Source of the DNA: a virus
Direction: 5' to 3' (one strand)
Virus record (IMG/VR): IMGVR_UViG_3300028840_002623
Coordinates: 1 to 64,000 of that record
Length of the DNA stretch: 64,000 bases
A program made the position numbers and the translations under genes. Below, one piece after another: positions 31,074-39,221 of the stretch (its first letter is position 1; every line of letters begins with the position of its first letter). Under the pieces are notes generated by a model. That model made no database searches, was not told where the DNA came from, and saw nothing but the letters and a program-made list of their open reading frames with translations.

Positions 31074-31663
31074 AAATCTTCCCTCAGATAAAAAGTGTTC
31101 CCTCCAAGCCTGCAAAACTCTTTGTAACCATTCATCTGGTACTTACTGCCTTCCATACAAACCAACTTGGGTGTATAGGAAAACAGATTCAAACTTTGCC
31201 ACGCTTCATAATTCATTCCTTCAACGTCAATGGATAGAAAATCAATCTCACGTGGACAATTATATTCCTTCAACACTTGAGTCAAAGGTCTCATGAATAC
31301 TTTTGTTTCAGTGTAACTCACTCCGTGATTTACTTCAGCTGATATTTTCACTTCCTCTTTGAAGGTGGAAACTTGTTCGCAACAATAGAAAGTTTTTTCA
31401 CCTTCTGTAAGCCCAATTGCGCAATTGACACAACTGACTTGAGGATTGTCTTTGTACATCTCCTGTAACTTCTCAAATTGGGTGGGCTCAGGTTCAATAC
31501 AAATGCCACCCCAGCCCCCGGTGTTCAATAACCGAATTGAGTTTGAATTCCAAAACCCATCTGCGGCTCCAACATCAACTACAAAGCCTTCATCTTGGTC
31601 TTTGAATAGCCAATACAAGATTCTATCTTCACCGTGCTGTCCGCATCCTTCACCCTCTTTCAC
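31058..31663 (-). CDS. FkbM-family methyltransferase (201 aa)
   Basis: FkbM signature: FVVDVGAADGFWNSNS (SAM site), CIEPEPTQFEKL (acidic residue after strand 2), and IDFLSIDVEGMNYEAW (post-motif strand). These O-methylate sugars or polyketides; beside glycosyltransferases it probably caps a glycan hydroxyl. Overlaps neighbours by 14-16 nt. Confidence 0.88.
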   Translation of the reverse strand: MKEGEGCGQHGEDRILYWLFKDQDEGFVVDVGAADGFWNSNSIRLLNTGGWGGICIEPEPTQFEKLQEMYKDNPQVSCVNCAIGLTEGEKTFYCCEQVSTFKEEVKISAEVNHGVSYTETKVFMRPLTQVLKEYNCPREIDFLSIDVEGMNYEAWQSLNLFSYTPKLVCMEGSKYQMNGYKEFCRLGGNTFYLREDLCKIL

Positions 31664-32444
31664 TTGCTGTCTCCAATATCAAATCCTTCCAAAACTCAAA
31701 CCAGCATATGTCCATACGCTGACTGTGAAATAACTTCTTCAATTCCGGGTATTCCATCTTCAATCTTTCCGGGGTCACTTCACCCCAATGATTGACTTGA
31801 AGACAGGGCAAACCTTCCAACAACCGGGTTGCCGGGCTTTTCAATACAATCGGAATAGAGCCTAACAAAATTGACTCCCAATGGCGGTGACAATCTGGTC
31901 CTGCTCCCGGTGGGCTCAAAATAAAAGGATGGCTCAACATCTGTTCGTAAAATTGATTCATTGATACGTGGTCAAACCCACCTTCAGTTGTAACCCATTC
32001 TTTGTTCTCAAACATCTCATACAATCCGGCTCTTGGGTTGACTGGTCTGTCGTGGCGTTGAGGTATCTTTCTCCAGAAATTCATATACACTAAATTGCGT
32101 TCAGGCAATCTCCCAACCTCCATCGCCTTTCTCATTCTTTCTTCTCCATCAGGAGATGTCCTCAAGCCGATTGGAACCGCTGTAACACGGGGGCTGGACG
32201 TGGCCACATTATTACTGAACCACATTTTGACGTTTGAAGGAAGTTGTTCAGCCATTTCGTCAGTACAATCCGCATCCGAAAAACTTGTCACCAAAACGCA
32301 CTCCGGGTAATGGGACAAAATCCCGAATTGTTTGACCACAGTATGAGTCCGGGAATAGACAATTGGTCCTTCTTGGATTCTTTCCGATTTGAAAGTCACT
32401 CCGGCAAGTTCAGCCAGTCGTTGATTGTTGATAAAATTTTTCAT
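31650..32444 (-). CDS. Exostosin/GT47-like glycosyltransferase (264 aa)
   Basis: HPFILSPPGAGPDCHRHWE followed by LLGSIPIVLKSP is the exostosin-like donor-binding block (…F.LcP.G.g.ds.R.wEal..G.iPVi…). The N-terminal half (VLVTSFSDADCTDEM, VTAVPIGLRTS) fits the acceptor domain. Probably transfers a sugar in the phage-modified glycan. 4-nt overlap with the gene upstream. Confidence 0.7.
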   Translation of the reverse strand: MKNFINNQRLAELAGVTFKSERIQEGPIVYSRTHTVVKQFGILSHYPECVLVTSFSDADCTDEMAEQLPSNVKMWFSNNVATSSPRVTAVPIGLRTSPDGEERMRKAMEVGRLPERNLVYMNFWRKIPQRHDRPVNPRAGLYEMFENKEWVTTEGGFDHVSMNQFYEQMLSHPFILSPPGAGPDCHRHWESILLGSIPIVLKSPATRLLEGLPCLQVNHWGEVTPERLKMEYPELKKLFHSQRMDICWFEFWKDLILETASERG

Positions 32445-33190
32445 AGTGTCGCCTTGATTAATGTTTCCAAATTCTTATGTCTGTCCCACTGATGTATTAC
32501 CGCAGGAATGTCGCCATCCATATTTATTATCTTGTTGTCTTTTATCTTCACGTGCCCCCTGTGAATGTAACCGACAGTGTACACTTCACCCTCTTCATTA
32601 TCCCATACCCGGCAATCCAATTCTTCCCGGATTAAATAGTTGTGTGCGGCTTGGTCCTGAGGCTTGTCAGTCCGGGGTTGAATCCGCTGAACTTCCTCTA
32701 CAAGCCTTTTGAGGTAAAATAACACCGAATCCCGGTCACCGCAGGAACATCCTACGCATGATATAAAGCTGTTTGATAATTTTTCCAATACTTTCCCCGT
32801 ATAACCCAGTGAAATCCAGAGAGAATTGTAGGGGCATGTCCCTATAGACATGCTCTGGTCTTCCAGATATACGTTTAAGCCTTCCGGGGGCAGATATTCA
32901 CCCGGATTTTTCTGAAATACAACGTCTCTGGTATCGGTCAAGAATATGCCTTCACAGGGTATATCCCGGAGTGCTTCCTCAATACAAACAAACCGGGCAG
33001 AGTGCACTTTGATTCTTGGCTTGGGAACCGCTCTCAAATCAACATCCCACTTCTTGGCTTCCTCTGCCGCACCACCGTTGGCGAATAGTAAAATGCGCCC
33101 ATCAAACCCGGAGTTGCGGAGTGATTTGAGAAATGGTCTGATTTGCTCAGCGTTATATCCACGGGCATATCCGGCTACAACATCAATCAT
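32441..33190 (-). CDS. GT-A-type glycosyltransferase-like protein (249 aa)
   Basis: IFLTDTRDVVFQKNP has the D-T-R-D metal-binding motif near residue 85, as in transferases with the nucleotide-diphospho-sugar fold. Downstream QDQAAHNYL resembles the D-Q-x-hydrophobic acceptor motif of polysaccharide-modifying enzymes. Start ATG 33190. Several cysteines (CVGCSCG) lie mid-protein. Substrate unknown. Confidence 0.6.
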   Translation of the reverse strand: MIDVVAGYARGYNAEQIRPFLKSLRNSGFDGRILLFANGGAAEEAKKWDVDLRAVPKPRIKVHSARFVCIEEALRDIPCEGIFLTDTRDVVFQKNPGEYLPPEGLNVYLEDQSMSIGTCPYNSLWISLGYTGKVLEKLSNSFISCVGCSCGDRDSVLFYLKRLVEEVQRIQPRTDKPQDQAAHNYLIREELDCRVWDNEEGEVYTVGYIHRGHVKIKDNKIINMDGDIPAVIHQWDRHKNLETLIKATL

Positions 33191-33852
33191 TTTTTTATTT
33201 CCTCCAATGGAGTGAAGTCATTCCAAAGCCTTTCCGATTCAGGCTTCATTGCTTCATTAAGTTGGTCCAGAGGCAAGGGAGTTTTTGAGTACAATCCTGT
33301 CCACGGGATTTGATGACCATTCCCTACATATCCGAGTGGCTTGTGAATGTAACCTTTCCACTGTGATAAAAAATCATCCAAACGCTCCCATTCATATACC
33401 TCTGGACCGGGTGGTTCAAGGTCGTGAATGATAATTTGTTCCGCCAAATCTCCTAAATGAAGGACAGCCGGAACACGACACGCTGTAAAGGTGTCTACAA
33501 AAAGAAGGTTATGATGTCCCAATCCTTTTGCAATGAATTCATAATACGCATTCATGGCGTCAAATTCCCCCGGTGGCAATTCCGAAATCCTGGTTTGATT
33601 TTTGGCTTGGAACTGCTGAACAAGCCACTGGTGTGATACACCCGGAGAATAATGGTGGCGGATTTCGGTTGCCCACCGGGGGTCATGCTCTATGGTTGTC
33701 AAATGTTTCGCTGACCTTAAATGAGGTGTAGAATAATTCCCACAGCCGCACTCAACAATTGTTTCCGGTTTCAAAACTTCTAACACGGCTTTGAGAAGGG
33801 CTTGATGTGAGCCCCATGTCCGTTCTATGTCCCATTTTTTAGTCAGTCCCAT
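33187..33852 (-). CDS. Class I SAM-dependent methyltransferase-like protein (221 aa)
   Basis: ETIVECGCGNYSTPHL is a Rossmann motif I variant; LTTIEHDPRWA gives the acidic residue of strand 2; HNLLFVDTF the later strand. ATG 33852 has AAGGA 7-9 nt upstream; an in-frame ATG at 33882 would enlarge the overlap to 44 nt. Likely a small-molecule or sugar methyltransferase in the glycan cluster. Confidence 0.6.
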   Translation of the reverse strand: MGLTKKWDIERTWGSHQALLKAVLEVLKPETIVECGCGNYSTPHLRSAKHLTTIEHDPRWATEIRHHYSPGVSHQWLVQQFQAKNQTRISELPPGEFDAMNAYYEFIAKGLGHHNLLFVDTFTACRVPAVLHLGDLAEQIIIHDLEPPGPEVYEWERLDDFLSQWKGYIHKPLGYVGNGHQIPWTGLYSKTPLPLDQLNEAMKPESERLWNDFTPLEEIKK

Positions 33853-34492
33853 TTGGCCATCCTTTCTTTTTTCGCTCATCAAATATTCGTTTGTCCTTCA
33901 CCCATAATTTTTTCGCTTTGATTAGGTGAGGTGGTCTTTCCGGTTTTTCTTTCCGTTGCCAGTGGTCGTGGTATTGAATCAAATAATCCACCTGCTGGAA
34001 AGCGTTCATCTTGATTGCATACTCTTGTAACTCTTGGTCAGAGAAATAATGAAAATACTCTTCACGGTATGGACCATTGCCTTCATATGCTCTTTCTATG
34101 AATGAACGACCAATCCACGGGCTCACTGCGCACTTATGTGTCCAACCGAATTCATCGCCAATCGGTTGCATAACTCCGAATGTGTTCGGAAATCGGCTGA
34201 GGAATATATCACCAATCTGTTCCGCTGTACTGTTCGGGTCAGGATATAAATCATCACCTGCGCAAACAACGATGTTTCCGGGAACACTGCGACAAAGAAT
34301 ATTTGCAGCAGTAGGAAATCCCATCCACTCATTTTGAACAACAACAATTTCGGCTTCAGGGAAATCCTCATTGGACATCGGGGGGTTGACTAACACCGCA
34401 ACATTGTAACCGAAAGCGTGCCAGGTGTCAATCATCTCCCGGCTCTTTTCTAAATGAACAGTTGGCCATACAACCCATACATTCGGTTTCAT
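33839..34492 (-). CDS. Glycosyltransferase-like protein (217 aa)
   Basis: GT-A-type pattern: VWPTVHLEKSREMIDTW at the start, then IVVCAGDDLYPDPNS with a DD metal site near residue 80, and later FSDQELQEYA resembling the acidic catalytic loop. The C-terminus is basic. Overlaps the methyltransferase by 14 nt and the next gene by 4 nt. Donor unknown. Confidence 0.6.
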   Translation of the reverse strand: MKPNVWVVWPTVHLEKSREMIDTWHAFGYNVAVLVNPPMSNEDFPEAEIVVVQNEWMGFPTAANILCRSVPGNIVVCAGDDLYPDPNSTAEQIGDIFLSRFPNTFGVMQPIGDEFGWTHKCAVSPWIGRSFIERAYEGNGPYREEYFHYFSDQELQEYAIKMNAFQQVDYLIQYHDHWQRKEKPERPPHLIKAKKLWVKDKRIFDERKKKGWPNGTD

Positions 34493-35133
34493 TTCGCATA
34501 TCCTTTTTTACCATTGATGAGATTCTTAAAACGCTTTGCCCCTCTGGTGTGCATAATGACCGGGCTTTTTTCTTCTGGACATCTCCGTTGAGTCAGTCCT
34601 GTTATCCAAGTATAGGATTGAGGCAACTCTACATAATTGATTGTCATCCTTTGTATTGCCATCTCCAATGTTCGTTGGTCCCATGCTTCCCTTCCGTTGG
34701 GTAATGTATCTGGATATTTTTCATTCAACCGAATCCATTTGTCAACAAGCCGTTGACAAGCCATCGTGTTCCCCAAGTACAACGTGCCAGACAACAATTC
34801 CCTTCCCTTGGCGAAATGAACAGCGGCAATATCGGCTTCCAAATCATTTAACAATACCGGGGGTTCAACCATTATCGCATCAACGTCTAAATACAATAAA
34901 GGGTTGGGGGAAAATCTTTCCAGAGCGTATTGAATGAATAAGGCTTTGTACTGAGTATTCTTTTGCCAACTTCCCAAATTGGGAACCCCAGCAACCCAAT
35001 AACCATAGTCCAGCCCCTCCAAAGATTCTTTCAGTGTCTCTGCTTCGTGTTGGTATGGGGTGTCCACCGTATAATACGCTATGACCAAAGGGGTGTGCGA
35101 TGTTTTGTAAAAAGATTCAGCCACTATATCCAT
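34489..35133 (-). CDS. Nucleotide-diphospho-sugar transferase-like protein (214 aa)
   Basis: PLLYLDVDAIMVEPP is a clear DXD (residues about 78-80) and HFAKGRELLSGTLYLGN then WDQRTLEMAIQRM fit the downstream elements of GT77/GT8-like transferases. First gene of the nine-gene glycan cluster; a good AAGGAAC site precedes it. Probably adds the first or a core sugar. Confidence 0.65.
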   Translation of the reverse strand: MDIVAESFYKTSHTPLVIAYYTVDTPYQHEAETLKESLEGLDYGYWVAGVPNLGSWQKNTQYKALFIQYALERFSPNPLLYLDVDAIMVEPPVLLNDLEADIAAVHFAKGRELLSGTLYLGNTMACQRLVDKWIRLNEKYPDTLPNGREAWDQRTLEMAIQRMTINYVELPQSYTWITGLTQRRCPEEKSPVIMHTRGAKRFKNLINGKKGYAK

Positions 35134-35146
35134 TTTGTTCCTTCCC

Positions 35147-35485
35147 TTATTTGTCCCTCAAAAATAAATACTCCTGCACTTCAGCCAGAGTTGCAGTTTG
35201 TGTTTCAAATTTTTCTTTGAGTTCAACCATTCTTTTTCCCTCTGGGCTGGATTCCATTTCTGGTTCAATTGGGGGTGATGTCATTTCCTTTTTCTTTTCA
35301 TCCCACGTTCCACCACATTTTGCTTGAACATCTTCTTTGAATCTGGAAACATCAACATCATCTTCCATATCTGGAAATATATTATTCAATTCCTTTTTTA
35401 ATTCAATATCGTCAAGATGTTTTTTTGCGTTGTCATTTAAAACTCGCAAAATCTTTTTTGTACTTTTTTGATAATAAATAATCAT
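35147..35485 (-). CDS. Hypothetical protein (112 aa)
   Basis: Start 2 nt after the upstream stop with GGGGAG before it. Predicted helical with an acidic centre (FPDMEDDVDVSRF), a Pro/Glu-rich stretch (SPPIEPEMESSPEG) and a C-terminal helix. It sits between a fibre-like gene and the glycan cluster. Possibly a fibre chaperone or minor tail protein; no family recognised. Confidence 0.55.
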   Translation of the reverse strand: MIIYYQKSTKKILRVLNDNAKKHLDDIELKKELNNIFPDMEDDVDVSRFKEDVQAKCGGTWDEKKKEMTSPPIEPEMESSPEGKRMVELKEKFETQTATLAEVQEYLFLRDK

Positions 35486-35486
35486 T

Positions 35487-36083
35487 TTACGCTCCCCATA
35501 TCATTTGGTCATAATAAAGTGTGTAGCCACCCCAAGTTCCGGTCTGAGTTGTAATAGTAACACCACTTGAAGCCCATGCCGTAACATCTGCATATTCATT
35601 CCATCCGGTCACCACTACATAACCCACCCCACTTGTTTGTAAACCGCAAACGTGATTATCAACTCCCCATTGTTGTGGCACAGGTGGATTTGGAGCACTG
35701 AATTGATAATCTAAAACAGTACCATATTGGTCACTTGAACCTGTACCCATAGAAAAAGATAATCCATCATCAATTACACCACTCGCTAAATGAACCCAAC
35801 GGAAAGCCATAGCATAAGGGTCAAATCCCAAAGAACCCGTTGCAATACTCCAACCAGCACTTGTGGTAACTGTTCCTTGGGCAACATAAGTTGAAAGAGT
35901 TATTCGGGCTGAATTGGTTCCATCATGGTCGTGGTCTTGTGCCGCAGTATAGGAAAGCCCCAACCACTCTTCAAGATGTATATCATTGTCACGGAAATCC
36001 TCCATCAAATCTGCAGTGATGGGGGAATCAGCGTCAATTGCACTGTCTGCGATTATTGTAAATGGTTTACTTGGTGCAGCCAT
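35487..36083 (-). CDS. Fibre/appendage-like structural protein (198 aa)
   Basis: N-terminus ADSPITADLMEDFRDND, then AAQDHDHDGTNSARI: the DHDHDGTNS knot is a common element in phage tail fibres and head fibres, near trimerisation or metal sites. The rest is Gly/Ser/Thr-rich beta structure ending GGYTLYYDQMIWGA. Follows the tail-tip genes, so probably a receptor-binding or tail-tip appendage. Confidence 0.65.
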   Translation of the reverse strand: MAAPSKPFTIIADSAIDADSPITADLMEDFRDNDIHLEEWLGLSYTAAQDHDHDGTNSARITLSTYVAQGTVTTSAGWSIATGSLGFDPYAMAFRWVHLASGVIDDGLSFSMGTGSSDQYGTVLDYQFSAPNPPVPQQWGVDNHVCGLQTSGVGYVVVTGWNEYADVTAWASSGVTITTQTGTWGGYTLYYDQMIWGA

Positions 36084-36084
36084 T

Positions 36085-36555
36085 TTATACTCCTATTCTG
36101 TATTCAGGGGTTTCAATTGCTCTTGGCAATTGCTTTTCTTCATCTGTTATGATTCTATTTTTATACTTGTTTATGTCCTTCATCTTTGGGTAGTTTTTAA
36201 GGTCACCGGGGTAAACAATAAAGCGATATGCAATCGGTGTCCCACATTCCGGACATACAGTAATTTTCAAGGTGAATGGTTTGAATTCTTTCGGGAGATA
36301 TTTGATGAAGTATCTGATGGTGCGATTTTGAACACAGTTATGAAGACACAGTTTGGCTTTCCTGAAATCTTTTTCCCTCTCAAACCGGACAAACTCCATT
36401 TTGATTGGCATCTCCTTTATCAAATTATAGAACACCCGTGTCAGGAAAGGTTGGTCAATGCCTTTGCCTTCTTTAAACTTCAATTCAAATTCGCTGTCAC
36501 CCATCTCCGCAATTCTCTTTTGCATCTTTGGGTTCAAAGGTAAATTTGGAAACAT
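36085..36555 (-). CDS. Hypothetical protein with CPEC motif, tail-tip region (156 aa)
   Basis: ATG 36555 is chosen because AGGAG lies 8 nt upstream; an in-frame TTG 6 codons earlier overlaps that site. One CPEC motif (ITVCPECGTPIAY) and CLHNC earlier may form a zinc site. It overlaps nothing and follows the hub protein, so it may be a tail-tip assembly factor. Confidence 0.55.
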   Translation of the reverse strand: MFPNLPLNPKMQKRIAEMGDSEFELKFKEGKGIDQPFLTRVFYNLIKEMPIKMEFVRFEREKDFRKAKLCLHNCVQNRTIRYFIKYLPKEFKPFTLKITVCPECGTPIAYRFIVYPGDLKNYPKMKDINKYKNRIITDEEKQLPRAIETPEYRIGV

Positions 36556-36566
36556 GTCAGCCACTC

Positions 36567-38390
36567 CTACCAAATATATGTTACTGGTCCACCGTCACTC
36601 ATATACGGCTCACCACTACTATCAACTGCTGCAATATAAGCATATGCCCTTTCTTCATCCGTGATTGCGGAATAATCCCAATCAGGTAAAGTGTTTGGAC
36701 CAATGAAGCCATACTTCAAAGCAAATTTGGTCTCCAACGCTTTCATCTTAATAACACCACTTTGATTTTCGGCTTTGGAAAGTATCTGAAAATTCACCGT
36801 GTCATCTGAGCCATCATCGTCAACGAAAAACGGGCTTGTAAAATCTATAATGTCCGCTGTCTCAACATCTGAATCCGCTCTGTACACCCGGAAGGTTATT
36901 TCAGCAGGGGCTGTAGGTGAAAACCTTCTAATGTACCGGGATGCAAACCCCTTGGCTTCAGATATGGCATAAACCCAATCAACAAAAAATTCTATTTCAA
37001 CAGGGTCACTCCCCATACCATTCGCATTTTCTGCCGCTGCATTTATCCAAATCAAATGTTCACTGAATTCATCTTCATCGGTATGGTCTTTGGTTCCCCA
37101 AATATCATCCGGGGCAAAATGAACTGTGACCCGGCTGACCATTGTTTCTGTCTTGTTGTTTATCTTGAGAGAATCATCCAAAACATTTTCATCAGTTTTG
37201 AACTCAACCCTTGTAGCCCCCGGAGCAACTGGCACCAATCCTTTGAAAGTCAGTTTCTGTTCCTCATTCTGCCAAACGTTGGACATCATAATTTGATTGA
37301 GTTGTGATACCAATTTGTCGGCTTTGATTGGGCTTTCTATTATTCTGCGGATTCTCCAAACTGAATACCAATCATCCCGTTCACCGTCAAATTGATAGTC
37401 ATCAATGTCAGATGGGTCAATGCCAACCCAACCTTCCAAAATATGTTTAATGGCATCAACCGGATTCATACCAGAATCTGAAGCAATCCCGGTATCAGCT
37501 TCATCACAAAATGGAGCAACCTGAATAACCTTACAACCTGCTGGGTGGTCCACTTCCGTTGTTCCGAAAAATCCACGACCTGCCCCAAGTGGTAATGTTA
37601 AGGTATTTGGCGTTGAATCTATACCGACAAATTGTACATACTCATCGCCATTTGCATCATCAATAACTTTTATGTAAGATGGTTCACCATCAGCAAGCAG
37701 TTTGAATTCGCTTCCATCTGTAATGTAGACCAAAGATGAAGATGATGTAAGGGGCTGGGTCAGTACGTTGGTTGAACTGATAGCATTCGGGATTTTAATT
37801 GTCTTGGTTGTTCGGGTTTTGTCTGTGCCCGTAACACGGACACGTCCATCGCTCTGAAACTCTATATTGTTGACCAGTAACTCACGTTTGAGACTGAAGT
37901 CATTCAAGGAAGTATAACTGGCAAGCCCTTCATAAATCCTCATCTGACAATACTTGTAACTTTCCCGGTAAATGCGGGTGAAGATTCTCCAGAATGTTGA
38001 ATCCCGGTATTCATAAAACTTTCCCGCACCTTTGTCTGAGTCCATTGGAGGTGGGTCTGCGACATCTTCAAACGTCAACTGAACACGGGCATTCAGCGTT
38101 GTAGATTTGTCCGGGTTGATTTCAGTAGGAATATCACCCACAGATAACAACGTGGGCATAACTTCCGTTCCAATGAAAACGGGCATTCCCTTTTTGCTTG
38201 AAAACTTAAATGTCCGGGTTGTAAGGTCAAAGTTGTTTCTATCTTCACAAGTTGCCCAACTGTAACCGCATTGTCCCCCGGAAGCAGTACATGGAGCCGT
38301 TCCATATATCTCATCGCAGGTACGGGGTTCAATCTCAACGTACCAAACCCACTCTTGTCCTACTTTTCCCTTGTCATCGTCATACGCCAT
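36567..38390 (-). CDS. Tail-tip/hub protein (607 aa)
   Basis: Cysteine pattern CDEIYGTAPC…CGYSWATCEDR (C25, C34, C41, C48) recalls siphophage tail-tip proteins of the lambda gpL type, which carry a metal or Fe-S site. A central segment is strand-rich (LVNNIEFQSDGRVRVTGTD), and the C-terminal part (SRVTVHFAPDD, then AISEAKGFASRYI) resembles baseplate hub domains. It would link the tail tube to the fibre. Third gene after the tape measure, the expected place. Confidence 0.65.
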   Translation of the reverse strand: MAYDDDKGKVGQEWVWYVEIEPRTCDEIYGTAPCTASGGQCGYSWATCEDRNNFDLTTRTFKFSSKKGMPVFIGTEVMPTLLSVGDIPTEINPDKSTTLNARVQLTFEDVADPPPMDSDKGAGKFYEYRDSTFWRIFTRIYRESYKYCQMRIYEGLASYTSLNDFSLKRELLVNNIEFQSDGRVRVTGTDKTRTTKTIKIPNAISSTNVLTQPLTSSSSLVYITDGSEFKLLADGEPSYIKVIDDANGDEYVQFVGIDSTPNTLTLPLGAGRGFFGTTEVDHPAGCKVIQVAPFCDEADTGIASDSGMNPVDAIKHILEGWVGIDPSDIDDYQFDGERDDWYSVWRIRRIIESPIKADKLVSQLNQIMMSNVWQNEEQKLTFKGLVPVAPGATRVEFKTDENVLDDSLKINNKTETMVSRVTVHFAPDDIWGTKDHTDEDEFSEHLIWINAAAENANGMGSDPVEIEFFVDWVYAISEAKGFASRYIRRFSPTAPAEITFRVYRADSDVETADIIDFTSPFFVDDDGSDDTVNFQILSKAENQSGVIKMKALETKFALKYGFIGPNTLPDWDYSAITDEERAYAYIAAVDSSGEPYMSDGGPVTYIW

Positions 38391-38399
38391 CGGGCATCC

Positions 38400-39212
38400 T
38401 TACCTGAACTTGTCTTGACGAACACCGTTTGCTATCAGTGTCCAATTCCGAAAGCCAATATCATCTTCATATACCGGAAGTTCAATTGTTGGGTTATCAG
38501 GGGCAGTCAAGTAATGTAATTTGGTAACACCACCGGAAGTAAAAACCTGTCCGGGGTCAGGTACAAAGAAAAATGGTAACATTGCCCCGTAATGGTCTTC
38601 AAGAAATGGTCTCAAATCGGAATCAATAAATGTTTCGCTCAGCCTTCTGAACGGCACATTCATTCTTCTTTCCGCATACTTCACCGCAGATGAAACCATT
38701 CTCCCGGAATAACTGTTGAACTTTTCTGATTTGATATCCTGTCTGTCCGGGTCAAATGAAAACTCCGGTCCAACGGGCAATTCCAATTTCGTTCCAAGGT
38801 AAGCAACCGCAATAAACGGAGCAACTGAACCTGAACCAATTCTGATTCGGTTGTAACGCTGGGAACCGGAAGTCAAGTTGATATAATATGGACCATCGTA
38901 TGCAAAAGCGTCAGAACCCAAAGTTGTAGGTGAAGTAAATCCGGGGTTGTCATCCTCATACACAGTAACATTCGCCATTACATAATCCATATTGTGGCCA
39001 AGCAAAGCCAACGTGTCAACCGAAATCCCGGTTGTTCCTTTGTCAATGTCTATGTCCTGTTGAGCCGTGCTTGAGGCTTTCCAATATGTCCAATCTTTCC
39101 AGTCATACAAATTCTCTTTCGGAAATCCCGATGCTTCAGAAGTGACTGTAATGGAAGTATTTGACCTGTTTAAAATATTGTCGTACAAAATAAAAGGAAG
39201 TTCATATGTCAT
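38400..39212 (-). CDS. Distal tail / tail-tip protein (270 aa)
   Basis: Immediately downstream of the tape-measure gene. Beta-rich (SDTLALLGHNMDYVMANVTVYEDD), with a terminal part FVPDPGQVFTSGGVTKLHYL typical of tail-tip proteins. Together with the gene at 36567 it should form the tip complex. Family assignment by position more than by motif. Confidence 0.6.
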   Translation of the reverse strand: MTYELPFILYDNILNRSNTSITVTSEASGFPKENLYDWKDWTYWKASSTAQQDIDIDKGTTGISVDTLALLGHNMDYVMANVTVYEDDNPGFTSPTTLGSDAFAYDGPYYINLTSGSQRYNRIRIGSGSVAPFIAVAYLGTKLELPVGPEFSFDPDRQDIKSEKFNSYSGRMVSSAVKYAERRMNVPFRRLSETFIDSDLRPFLEDHYGAMLPFFFVPDPGQVFTSGGVTKLHYLTAPDNPTIELPVYEDDIGFRNWTLIANGVRQDKFR

Positions 39213-39221
39213 AACAATTCC

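Noticed and set aside
28965-34937. + strand frames across the glycan cluster
   Set aside because: Opposite an overlapping operon of recognisable enzymes; composition follows the antisense of those genes.
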